A DNA stretch of 49,247 bases, from positions 1 through 49,247 of the forward strand of contig JAWOEL010000057.1 in the NCBI GenBank assembly GCA_046482735.1, given 5' to 3'. A program made the translations under genes and the position numbers. This DNA comes from JAQICB01 sp046482735. GTDB lineage: Bacteria; Bacteroidota; Bacteroidia; Bacteroidales; UBA1715. Within the stretch, counting starts at the first letter, position 1. Each line of letters opens with the position of its first letter. Below are positions 35,191-43,186 of the stretch, in pieces. The notes beneath the pieces are model-generated. The model ran no database searches and was not told the DNA's origin. It saw only the letters and a list, made by a program, of their open reading frames with translations.

Positions 35191-36654
35191 ATGGCTCAAT
35201 TTCTTCATAAACATATACGACTTATTCTCCTACTGAGCTTTTTTTGTGCTCTGTATTGTTTGATATCTTTAGTTAATCATTATAATTTCAGAACATATGG
35301 ATTTGATTTAGGTATATACAATAATGTGTTATTTGATTACTCACAATTTGAATTAAATGATAATCCGGTTATGCACCGGGAATTTGATAATATTTTGAGT
35401 GATCATCTTAGTTTATATCATTTTGTATTTGCTCCGTTTCGTTATCTGTTTGGTAGTTGGACTTTATTATTATTTCAAATAGCATCGATTTTGTTTGGGG
35501 CAATAGGTATCCATAAATTAATACTTTTTCTATCGGAAAGTAAAAAAACAGCTCTTATATCAACTTTTCATTTTTTAAGTATGTGGGGAATTTTTTCCGC
35601 ATTAAGTTTTGACTATCACGACAATGTTGTTGCAACAATGTTTATTCCGTGGCTGTTTTTATCCGTCTTACAAAAAAATATACGTGTAACAATTATTTGG
35701 TCTGTAATAATATGTATAAGTAAAGAAAACATTTCATTATGGTTGGCTTTTATATTCCTTGGTATTGGTATTTGGAAATATAAAGATGTTCGTATTCGTA
35801 AAATATCAGCCTGGGGGACAATTGGAGCTCTTTTATATTTTATAATAGCAATAAAAGTCGTAATGCCGGCTATGGTAAATGAGGGAACATCATACGGACA
35901 TTTAAAATATTCAGTATTAGGCAATAATATGGGGGAATATATTGAAACCTTAGTATTGCGTCCGAAATATGCTTTTTCATTGTTATTTGAAAATCATCTT
36001 GACAACACAGTTTATAATGGAATAAAAACAGAATTTTTCTTTGTTTTACTACTTTCGGGAGGTGTTGCATTACTCTATAAACCTCAATTTATACTCATGC
36101 TAATCCCCATTTTTATTCAAAAATTATATAATGACGACTACGCAAAATGGGGTATTAATAATCATTATAGCGTTGAATTTGCTCCAATTTTAACTATTGT
36201 ATTTGCGGTATGGATTATTGATGTGGTTCGCACAAAAAAATATCGCCAGGTTTTTATTATGACAGGTGCTATACTTTGTTTTATTGTAAACCTCTCAGTA
36301 ATTGATTCTCGTACATCAAAATGGTATAATTCAAAAGCACTTCGGTTTTGGGACTCAGGTCATTATTCCCGGAGTTTTAATGTAGCCCAAGTACATGATT
36401 ATTTAGAAACTATACCTTCAGATGCAAAAGTATGTGCTCAAAATATGTTAGTTCCACATCTCGCATTTCGTGAAGATATTTATACATTTCCCTATATTCG
36501 GGATGCTGAATATATAGCTCTATTACCCGGTGCTTATGCTCCGTATCCTCTGAAAAAACAATCATATAACAAAAAAATTGAGGATTTACGAAACAATGCT
36601 CAATACAATACTGTTATAGATACCAAAGATTTTATTTTATTTGAAAAACAATAA
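35191..36654 (+). CDS. DUF2079-family membrane protein (GT-C-like)
   Basis: A 487-residue polytopic membrane protein with roughly ten hydrophobic segments. FDLGIYNNVLFDYSQF near the N-terminus, DHLSLYHFVFAPFRYLFG, and SFDYHDNVVATMFIPWLF are typical of the DUF2079 family. These are distant relatives of GT-C transferases that use lipid-linked sugars on the outer face of the membrane, but biochemical roles are unknown. The ATG begins on the base after the GT2 stop, so translation is probably coupled. The following gene (36661) is a GT-C transferase, which supports a shared glycosylation role. Confidence 0.8.
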   Translation: MAQFLHKHIRLILLLSFFCALYCLISLVNHYNFRTYGFDLGIYNNVLFDYSQFELNDNPVMHREFDNILSDHLSLYHFVFAPFRYLFGSWTLLLFQIASILFGAIGIHKLILFLSESKKTALISTFHFLSMWGIFSALSFDYHDNVVATMFIPWLFLSVLQKNIRVTIIWSVIICISKENISLWLAFIFLGIGIWKYKDVRIRKISAWGTIGALLYFIIAIKVVMPAMVNEGTSYGHLKYSVLGNNMGEYIETLVLRPKYAFSLLFENHLDNTVYNGIKTEFFFVLLLSGGVALLYKPQFILMLIPIFIQKLYNDDYAKWGINNHYSVEFAPILTIVFAVWIIDVVRTKKYRQVFIMTGAILCFIVNLSVIDSRTSKWYNSKALRFWDSGHYSRSFNVAQVHDYLETIPSDAKVCAQNMLVPHLAFREDIYTFPYIRDAEYIALLPGAYAPYPLKKQSYNKKIEDLRNNAQYNTVIDTKDFILFEKQ

Positions 36655-36660
36655 ATTATA

Positions 36661-36849
36661 ATGACACACAAATTGTCTCTATTTCGCGTACATATAGATT
36701 ATAAGCTTGCTATTTCACTTATAGGAGTTTTCATTATTCATTTTTTTGCCCGGTATTTTTATATTGACGCAGTAAGTTTATGGTACGACGAAAGCTTCTC
36801 TGTTTTTCATGCCCAAGGAACATGTAGCTCATATAAAAGCTACATGTAA
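36661..36849 (+). pseudogene. 5' part of a GT-C membrane glycosyltransferase gene split by a frameshift
   Basis: This 62-codon reading frame encodes the first membrane helix (LAISLIGVFIIHFFARYFYI) and the GT-C motif SLWYDESFSVFHAQ, then loses the family pattern (GTCSSYKSYM) and stops. Dropping one G of GG at 36817-36818 joins it to the frame at 36809, giving HAQEHVAHIKATCKWDINPPGY, with exactly the spacing between the WYDE motif and the DxNPP motif seen in intact relatives. The change is therefore one extra base. A perfect hairpin starts two bases later, so a sequencing or polymerase error is also possible. Confidence 0.8.
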
Positions 36850-38119
36850 ATGGGACATTAACCCGCCAGGGTATCTTATGATATTGCACGGTTGGATAGA
36901 ACTATTTGGAACTTCGGAAACTGCATTACGCTCGTTGAGTTTGGTATCGGTCTCTCTTGCGGCTTCCTTGTTGTTTTTTATATGTATACGATATCTGAAT
37001 ACCGAAACAGCTGTCTATTCATCATTATTTCTCTTAGTTTCTAAATCGTTATTTTACTATTCTCTCGAAGCCAGAGGCTATGGTCTTATTTTTCTTATGG
37101 TAGTTATTTGTTTATGGCTATTTTTTGACCTTATAAAAAAACCAAAAACCTGGACTGCATTATTATTAGGATTACTGTATGGTTTACTGATTTATACTCA
37201 TTACTTATCGGCATTTTTTGTAATTGTTCAAACACTGTTTTTACTTATCTATAACCCACAATATTTCAATAAAATTTTATATACAATTGGTGGTGGCGTT
37301 GCGGTATTGTTTCACTGGAGAAAAAGAATATTCGATATCTTTACAAAAAAGACAAGCTCATCAAATAAAAGCTGGATTCCGGAACCACAGGCAGATGATA
37401 TACCACAAGCATTTTACACTTTTTTTAATAATGAAATAGTGTTTTGGTCACTTGTTGTGATATCGGTTGTAAGTATTATTTTTGTACTGTATAAATCTCA
37501 AATGCTAAAAAACAACATCCAACAATTAGTATTTTTCAGTTGTATTGGTTTTGGTATTATTGTTATTTTTTACCTTGCTTCTCAAATTACACCTATGTGG
37601 GTTACCCGATATTTTTTATTTAGCCTTATCGGCATGTCTCTGTTTTTTGCATATTCAACATCTTTAGTGCCTGTATCGGTATATCTAAAAGCAATTGTAA
37701 TACTGACAATTACAGCATATTCATTTTTCTCAACTACCTATACATATAAATCTCGTATGAATTATAAAGATGCGGTAACTTTTATGCAAGATTCTCTTAT
37801 AACATCCAAACAACCATATATTATTGTTCAAACAACAGATGTTACTCCATTGTTTGCGTATTATTATAATAGAGAGTGGTTTAATGACATTTCTCATTTT
37901 AGAAAGCATGGCGAAAATATACATGTTTTTACCATGAACACCTCCAAAAACATTAAAAAAAATACCATAGAATCTGCACAGGAATTATTTTTAGTTCAAA
38001 CATATCACCAGTTTGGTGACCCTAAAAAAACAGTGCAATCATATTTAGATTCTGTTTTTCAACACAAAAATGTATATAAACAATTTGCAACAGTAAAAAT
38101 CACCCATTACTCACAATAA
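36809..38119 (+). CDS. Main part of GT-C family (PMT/ArnT-like) membrane glycosyltransferase, frameshifted
   Basis: This frame holds most of a polytopic transferase: the DINPPGYLMILHGW catalytic-loop region, many hydrophobic helices, and the EARGYGLIFLM, GLLIYTHYLSAFFV and FYLASQITPMWVTRYFLFSL motifs characteristic of GT-C enzymes that take sugars from polyprenyl phosphate. The ATG at 36809 is only the first start in this frame; the natural protein begins at 36661 (about 485 residues together). Function is probably transfer of the sugar produced by the preceding genes onto a surface glycan or protein. The 3' end overlaps the convergent recJ gene by 20 bases. If the frameshift is real, the gene product is inactive. 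Confidence 0.75.
   Translation: MPKEHVAHIKATCKWDINPPGYLMILHGWIELFGTSETALRSLSLVSVSLAASLLFFICIRYLNTETAVYSSLFLLVSKSLFYYSLEARGYGLIFLMVVICLWLFFDLIKKPKTWTALLLGLLYGLLIYTHYLSAFFVIVQTLFLLIYNPQYFNKILYTIGGGVAVLFHWRKRIFDIFTKKTSSSNKSWIPEPQADDIPQAFYTFFNNEIVFWSLVVISVVSIIFVLYKSQMLKNNIQQLVFFSCIGFGIIVIFYLASQITPMWVTRYFLFSLIGMSLFFAYSTSLVPVSVYLKAIVILTITAYSFFSTTYTYKSRMNYKDAVTFMQDSLITSKQPYIIVQTTDVTPLFAYYYNREWFNDISHFRKHGENIHVFTMNTSKNIKKNTIESAQELFLVQTYHQFGDPKKTVQSYLDSVFQHKNVYKQFATVKITHYSQ
36820..36847 (+). repeat. Perfect hairpin next to the GT-C frameshift
   Basis: Arms ACATGTAGCT (36820-36829) and AGCTACATGT (36838-36847) with an 8-base AT loop, beginning two bases after the GG that carries the extra base. In the repaired frame it codes for HVAHIKAT. 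It could be a recoding structure, a mutational hotspot or just a feature that confuses sequencing. Confidence 0.65.
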
Positions 38120-39845
38120 CTTCACTTTTTCGTATATCCCGAACATCCAATTGCAACCTTCGTTGATTACGAAAATTATTTTCTTGCAGGGTAAAGCATA
38201 TGTCAAATGTATCTGTTTGTTCGGATAATTGCTCCCATTTTTTTGCTAAGTTAAACCCAATGCCGCGTAAAACTATATTCGGCGAATCTGAATGTGATAC
38301 GCACAATTGGAGATGTGCTTTGTCTTTTCCTACACAACGTGTATGTCCGGAATCGTATACTCCGCGAAGTATAAACACGGGTGTCATATTGCCGGGACCA
38401 AAAGGACCTAATCGAACTAAGTCGTCGTAAAAGGAGAAATGTATATCACTACTGTGTATTTCAACATCAATATGAATTGAAGGGATTTTTTGTTCTTGTG
38501 TAATAGTTTCGGAAACAGCTTGTTCAAATTGTTTTTTAAACTCGGGTAATTTTTTCTTTTCGAGTGACATGCCGGCTGCATACATATGACCACCAAATTT
38601 ATGAAGAGATTTTTCACATTTTTCAAGAGCACTATATAAATCAAAATTCTGAACAGAGCGTGCCGATCCGGTTATCATTTCATCGTCACCACAAAGAATA
38701 ATAGTTGGTTTATAATGCTGTTCAATTATACGAGAGGCAACAATACCAACAACTCCTTTATGCCAGTCTTCTTTGTACAATACAGTTGTATTATTTGATT
38801 CTGATACGGAATCGTTTTCAATCATTTCAAGGGCTTCTTGGGTAATATGTGCATCTATACTTTTTCGTTCGTTGTTGTATGAATCTATATGAGTACACAG
38901 CTCCATGGCGTCATCGTATGTGTTGCTGAGGAGCAGTTCAACTGCTTTACGACCCGAAAAAATTCTGCCGGCTGCATTTATACGCGGACCAATTTTGAAG
39001 ACCACATCGCTTACTGATAGTCGTGTGTCTGCAATATGAGCACTTTGCAGCATGGCACGAATACCAATATGTGGTTTGTGTTGAATTTTCAGGAGACCAA
39101 AATGCATGAATATGCGATTTTCATCTACTATGGGTACAATATCGGAGGCAATGCTTATAGCTAAAATGTCGAGATATGTATATAAATATTCTTTGTGGTT
39201 AAGATGTTTTGTGGCTACAATTCCGTGTATTAATTTAAATCCAACACCGCAACCAGACAGTTCTTTAAACGGGTAACTGCAATCGTGCCGTTTCGGGTTT
39301 AAAATGGCACTGGCTGGCGGCAACGCTTCTCCCGGTTCATGATGATCGCATACAACAACGTCAATGCCACTTTTTTGTGCTTTTTCTATGGTACTGTGTG
39401 CCTTAATTCCACAATCGAGAGCAATGATTAGATGTGTCTTTTTTTCAATTGCATAATCTATTCCCTGTGATGAAATACCGTAGCCTTCCGTATATCTGTC
39501 GGGAATGTAAAATTCAATAGAGGTAGTAAATTTACTAAGAAACGAAAACATGCAGGCTACTGCAGTTGTACCATCAACATCATAATCGCCATAAACAAGT
39601 ATGTTTTCCTGAGAATCCAGAGCAGAAAGCACCCGCTTAACAGCCTTTCCCATATCTTTCATCAAAAAAGGTGAATGAGTTCTGTATACAGAGGGATTAA
39701 AAAACACATCACGTTGTTGCGGTGTTTGTATTCCCCGTTGGAGAAGAAGCCGTGCTAATACGGGATGAATGTTTAATTGCTGAGAAAAAGGTATATAGAC
39801 GTCTTCGTTTACGTCTGTATTAATATGCCAATTGTATATTTTCAT
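38100..39845 (-). CDS. recJ: Single-stranded-DNA-specific exonuclease RecJ
   Basis: 5'-3' single-strand exonuclease for recombination and mismatch repair, 581 residues. The DHH phosphoesterase core has YGDYDVDGTTA at 85-95, ALDCG at 142-146, CDHHEPG at 166-172, and GPRINAAGRI at about 290-300; the DHHA1 part carries the GGHMYAAGMSL motif. A C-terminal OB-fold region at ~450-570 completes the family architecture. Its start codon overlaps the stop of the nucleotidyltransferase gene by 4 bases. The 3' end overlaps the convergent GT-C gene by 20 bases. Length is normal for Bacteroidota. Confidence 0.95.
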   Translation of the reverse strand: MKIYNWHINTDVNEDVYIPFSQQLNIHPVLARLLLQRGIQTPQQRDVFFNPSVYRTHSPFLMKDMGKAVKRVLSALDSQENILVYGDYDVDGTTAVACMFSFLSKFTTSIEFYIPDRYTEGYGISSQGIDYAIEKKTHLIIALDCGIKAHSTIEKAQKSGIDVVVCDHHEPGEALPPASAILNPKRHDCSYPFKELSGCGVGFKLIHGIVATKHLNHKEYLYTYLDILAISIASDIVPIVDENRIFMHFGLLKIQHKPHIGIRAMLQSAHIADTRLSVSDVVFKIGPRINAAGRIFSGRKAVELLLSNTYDDAMELCTHIDSYNNERKSIDAHITQEALEMIENDSVSESNNTTVLYKEDWHKGVVGIVASRIIEQHYKPTIILCGDDEMITGSARSVQNFDLYSALEKCEKSLHKFGGHMYAAGMSLEKKKLPEFKKQFEQAVSETITQEQKIPSIHIDVEIHSSDIHFSFYDDLVRLGPFGPGNMTPVFILRGVYDSGHTRCVGKDKAHLQLCVSHSDSPNIVLRGIGFNLAKKWEQLSEQTDTFDICFTLQENNFRNQRRLQLDVRDIRKSEVIVSNG

Positions 39846-40579
39846 TGGGTAAATTCTAAATCCTGTGTTGCTAATTGTTTTTCTACACTTTTTATTTCAT
39901 TAAATTTTCCAACATCGAGCCAAAAATCTTCTGTATGATTATATGCTTTTATGCTATTATGTTGGGCTAAACGTAAATACAAATCCATTATAGAAAAACA
40001 TCCCGTTTCATTAATTAATTCAAATATTTCGGGATTAACAATCTGTATACCACTAAACGCAAATGGTATATAATTATCAGAAAATTTCGCGATTTTGTGC
40101 TCATTAGTAACACGATTTTCCCACGCACTTAATTCCATATTATCATCAAATAACAGATATCGGGACGTTTCCCTTTCTTTAACAGCAAGAGTTATCAATG
40201 CATCATGTTTCATATGAAATTCTAACAAATCATGCAGATTTATCGTACTTATAATATCTACATTATACACAAAAAAAGGCGAATCACCTTGCAAATATTG
40301 TTGTGCATGCACTAAACCCCCTCCGGTATTTCGCAACAAAGAGGTTTCATCGGAAATATAAATAGGAATACCGAAATCATGACTGGAAATAAAATCTTTA
40401 ATTTGTTGAGAAAAATGATGCACATTTACAATAATTTCATCAACCGAATAATGTTTTAATTTTTCAATAGCGTATTCAAGCAATGTCTTACCACGAAATT
40501 TCACCAAAGCTTTGGGAATATTGTTTGTAATAGGTTTTAATCGAGAGCCAAAGCCGGCTGCAAAAATCATAGCTTTCAT
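39842..40579 (-). CDS. Sugar-phosphate nucleotidyltransferase (MurU/HddC-like)
   Basis: A 245-residue NDP-sugar pyrophosphorylase-fold enzyme. The signature FAAGFGSRLKPITNNIPKAL matches GxGxRLxPxTxxxPKxL (residues ~6-25), the metal-binding Asp is in YNVDIIS, and the end holds FWLDVGKFNEI. It attaches a nucleotide to a sugar 1-phosphate; the short length fits MurU, HddC or similar enzymes rather than RmlA or GlmU. Start chosen at 40579 (MKAMIFAAGFG) because the longer frame includes 16 non-family residues that overlap the upstream terminator. It precedes and overlaps recJ by 4 bases. Confidence 0.88.
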   Translation of the reverse strand: MKAMIFAAGFGSRLKPITNNIPKALVKFRGKTLLEYAIEKLKHYSVDEIIVNVHHFSQQIKDFISSHDFGIPIYISDETSLLRNTGGGLVHAQQYLQGDSPFFVYNVDIISTINLHDLLEFHMKHDALITLAVKERETSRYLLFDDNMELSAWENRVTNEHKIAKFSDNYIPFAFSGIQIVNPEIFELINETGCFSIMDLYLRLAQHNSIKAYNHTEDFWLDVGKFNEIKSVEKQLATQDLEFTQ

Positions 40580-40598
40580 TATATTCTGTTTACTATCC

Positions 40599-40635
40599 AA
40601 AAAAATATTGCATTGGTACGGTACCAATGCAATAT
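40599..40635 (-). terminator. Intrinsic terminator after the beta-barrel/SPOR gene
   Basis: Perfect 15-base arms ATATTGCATTGGTAC (40605-40619) and GTACCAATGCAATAT (40621-40635) around a single base form a 31-base palindrome. On the minus strand a run of T follows (40599-40604 read as TTTTTT), a classical terminator, 41 bases past the stop of the gene at 40676. It also overlaps the leader of the nucleotidyltransferase gene. Confidence 0.85.
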
Positions 40636-40675
40636 ATTAATTATGTCTTATAAAATTAACGTTCTGTTTTGTTAT

Positions 40676-42469
40676 TTATTTTAACTGTCGAGCCTCATCA
40701 AGACTTATACGTTCTCCTTGATAATATGGCACAACAAAAGACCCCTTCAGACCTTTTGTCTCAAGCTCTTTTCTATAAGCTAAAACCTGCTCAAGAGACG
40801 TAAAAGACCCGACAGTATATTTTGTCCATTCACCTATATTTTCTTCATAAATAGTTTGTGATATTCCATATTTCTTTTTCAATTTTGGAATTTCGTTTTG
40901 TGGTTCTTGCTGAATAGCAAGTATTTGCAACCTATATATCACATTCCCATCATCCGCATTTGATTCTGATTCTTGTTGTAAAGCTTCTGATTCTTCAACA
41001 ATAGGCACATTATTTTCGTCAACTGCCTGATTTTGCTGCGATGTTTGTGTATTGCCACTATTTTTTTCTCTTATTGGTTTTGTGTAATCCTCGTTACGAT
41101 TTTCGGCTTGTGTTTCTGCCTCATCATCTTCCAGCACATCATCAACACCCGGAATATCTTCTTCCTCAGACATATCTGTACTTTCATTTTTTAGTGTATC
41201 AACTGATTCCGTAACCTCAGAAAATATATTATCATCAGCTTGTGTTTCGTTATAATCTGATTCATTTTCAGTATAATCTGATTCATTTTCAGCATCGTCA
41301 AGATTCTCAGAATCATCAGCAAGACTTTCATCTTCTGCAAGTATATCATCAACAAAAGAAGGCAACTCATCCTCATCTTCATATTCGGTCTCGTCACTTT
41401 CAGTATCTTGTGCATTATCTGTTCTGTCACCCTGCTCTTCTATTTGTTGTGTTTCTTCATCCGTACCTGAATCGGGGACATCTTGTACTGGCGGTGCTTC
41501 AGACGGTGCTTGCGTTGTTTCGGGCACCACATTTACCTGATTTCTACCAAATCTATACGATACACCTACAGCAGAATAGCCATACATATCTTGAAACAAA
41601 CCATCATCACCACTTATGGTAGCATCTAACTTATCAGTATTTACTATACGTAATGACACATCCAAATGTGCAGAAAAATTTTCAGTAAATTTATAATCTA
41701 CACCTACACCAACTGGTGCAACAGTTTCTATTGTTGGACTGGTTTTCGTATCGCCATCATATCCATATGCTGTATATACCTGATTGTTTCGTAAATCTTT
41801 TTGTTCTGATCTGAAGTGCACAAAACCTAACCCCGCATACGTATAAAAAGATAAAGGATTATGTGCACCAAGTACTAATTTTGCAACCGCACTATATTCA
41901 AACAAACTCGCATCAAAATATAAATTAGCCGGTACACCCGACGAATATTCACGTTTAGTACCCGAAAGGGTTCCGTACAATACATTACCACGAACATGGA
42001 AATAGTGATTAATTTCCTTATCTAAAGAAATACCGGCTGCCCATTTTCGCTCATTATTGTATTCTTTTGCCGGCCAGAAATCATAAATACGTAAATCTCC
42101 ATAAAATAAGTTCGAACCACCATGAAGAGAAATTGCCCAGCCATTATGTTCCGGACGTGCACTCATTCCATACGTATCCGGATAATTGGGTAGCTTGGGT
42201 TGTGTTTCTGTATTATCTTCTTGTGGTTCAGTTTGCGGAGGAATTTCCTCTGGTTGTTCACTAGTTGGAGACTGAGACTCTGTTGCTGATTCCTCAGCAT
42301 ATTGTGGATTTGCAACAGGATCCGATTCTTCTTGCGAATTGGTTTGCTCAGATTCATCAGATTCAAAAATCATATCAGGTGGTGGTAATTCGCCTTCCTG
42401 AGCAACAGTAAAAAACGGCATAATGCATATTAGCACTACATACCGCAGATATTTTATACATTGTAACAT
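40676..42469 (-). CDS. Secreted beta-barrel protein with long acidic linker and C-terminal SPOR domain
   Basis: A 597-residue envelope protein. Signal peptide ~1-23 (cleavage near FTVAQ). A Glu/Pro/Gln-rich segment at ~25-95 precedes a beta-barrel of about 200 residues (~105-312: GWAISLHGGSNLFYGDL, GLGFVHFRSE, AVGVSYRFGRNQ), like OmpW/OmpA-type porin folds. A very acidic, low-complexity linker at ~320-500 contains a perfect 21-base DNA tandem duplication at 41251-41292 (repeat of seven residues ENESDY-). The C-terminal SPOR domain at ~515-590 (YRLQILAIQQEPQNE; TKYTVGSFTSLEQVLAYRKEL) should bind denuded peptidoglycan. It may tether the outer membrane to the wall. A terminator follows at 40599-40635. 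Confidence 0.82.
   Translation of the reverse strand: MLQCIKYLRYVVLICIMPFFTVAQEGELPPPDMIFESDESEQTNSQEESDPVANPQYAEESATESQSPTSEQPEEIPPQTEPQEDNTETQPKLPNYPDTYGMSARPEHNGWAISLHGGSNLFYGDLRIYDFWPAKEYNNERKWAAGISLDKEINHYFHVRGNVLYGTLSGTKREYSSGVPANLYFDASLFEYSAVAKLVLGAHNPLSFYTYAGLGFVHFRSEQKDLRNNQVYTAYGYDGDTKTSPTIETVAPVGVGVDYKFTENFSAHLDVSLRIVNTDKLDATISGDDGLFQDMYGYSAVGVSYRFGRNQVNVVPETTQAPSEAPPVQDVPDSGTDEETQQIEEQGDRTDNAQDTESDETEYEDEDELPSFVDDILAEDESLADDSENLDDAENESDYTENESDYNETQADDNIFSEVTESVDTLKNESTDMSEEEDIPGVDDVLEDDEAETQAENRNEDYTKPIREKNSGNTQTSQQNQAVDENNVPIVEESEALQQESESNADDGNVIYRLQILAIQQEPQNEIPKLKKKYGISQTIYEENIGEWTKYTVGSFTSLEQVLAYRKELETKGLKGSFVVPYYQGERISLDEARQLK
41251..41292 (-). repeat. Perfect 21-base tandem duplication in the acidic linker
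   Basis: Two identical adjacent 21-base units (41251-41271 and 41272-41292) encode two copies of a Glu-Asn-Glu-Ser-Asp-Tyr-containing heptad. As it is in frame, copy-number changes would alter the linker by seven residues without breaking the protein. Confidence 0.85.
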
Positions 42470-42589
42470 ATGTTTGAGTTTTTTAAATTAAACACTCTTA
42501 ATTATTAATAAACAACTACGTAAATATACGTAAAATAATACAGTTACAAAAAAGTAACATAGTTTCTATACGTATTGCTATGTAAACAG

Positions 42590-43186
42590 TTACAATTTCA
42601 GACGTAATTGATTGGAAACAGAAAAAGATAATCTGTGATATTTACTCGTGCCGTGTTTAAGAACAGCTTCACGATGTGCGACTGTAGGATACCCCTTATT
42701 CGAATTCCAGTTGTACACAGGAAATTCTTCGTGAATTTTTTTCATATAATCATCACGATATGTTTTGGCTAAAACAGAAGCTGCGGCAATTGATACATAA
42801 AGACCATCACCTTTTATAATACAGGTATGCGGTATATTTTTATATTGTTTAAATGCATTACCATCAACTAATATATGTTCGGGTACAGTACTAAGATTAT
42901 CAATAGCTCTGTGCATAGCTAAAAAAGAAGATTGTAAAATATTTATTCTATCAATTGTACTATTATCCACAATTCCTACAGCAAATGCCAGTGCATCCTG
43001 TTCTATAACTGAGCGTAATGTATACCGCTTTGATTCCGATAATTTTTTGGAATCACTCAACTCACTGTGCTGATAATTCGGAGGAAACACTACAGCAGCA
43101 GCAAAAACAGGACCAGCCAAACAACCTCGTCCGGCCTCATCACACCCTGCCTCAACACAATTTTCGCGAAAAAAACTTTGTAACAT
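42590..43186 (-). CDS. rnhB: Ribonuclease HII
   Basis: Removes RNA from RNA-DNA hybrids and misincorporated ribonucleotides. The 198-residue protein has the catalytic D16 and E17 in AGCDEAGRGCLAGPV, then LSDSKKLSES, VDGN and IKGDGLYVSIAAASVLAKTYRD, which places the other catalytic Asp residues as in RNase HII. Its ATG overlaps the last base of the CAP-domain gene's stop by one base (TAATG), so it depends on the same transcript. Length is standard. Confidence 0.95.
   Translation of the reverse strand: MLQSFFRENCVEAGCDEAGRGCLAGPVFAAAVVFPPNYQHSELSDSKKLSESKRYTLRSVIEQDALAFAVGIVDNSTIDRINILQSSFLAMHRAIDNLSTVPEHILVDGNAFKQYKNIPHTCIIKGDGLYVSIAAASVLAKTYRDDYMKKIHEEFPVYNWNSNKGYPTVAHREAVLKHGTSKYHRLSFSVSNQLRLKL

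Noticed and set aside
36661..38119. Programmed +1 frameshift as the primary call for the GT-C gene
   Set aside because: A single-base insertion or sequence error is simpler; no slippery codon with rare tRNA or stop-codon context is seen at the site.
41242..41622. 126-codon plus-strand frame rich in His and Leu
   Set aside because: Antisense of the acidic linker; its composition results from Glu/Asp codons read backward.
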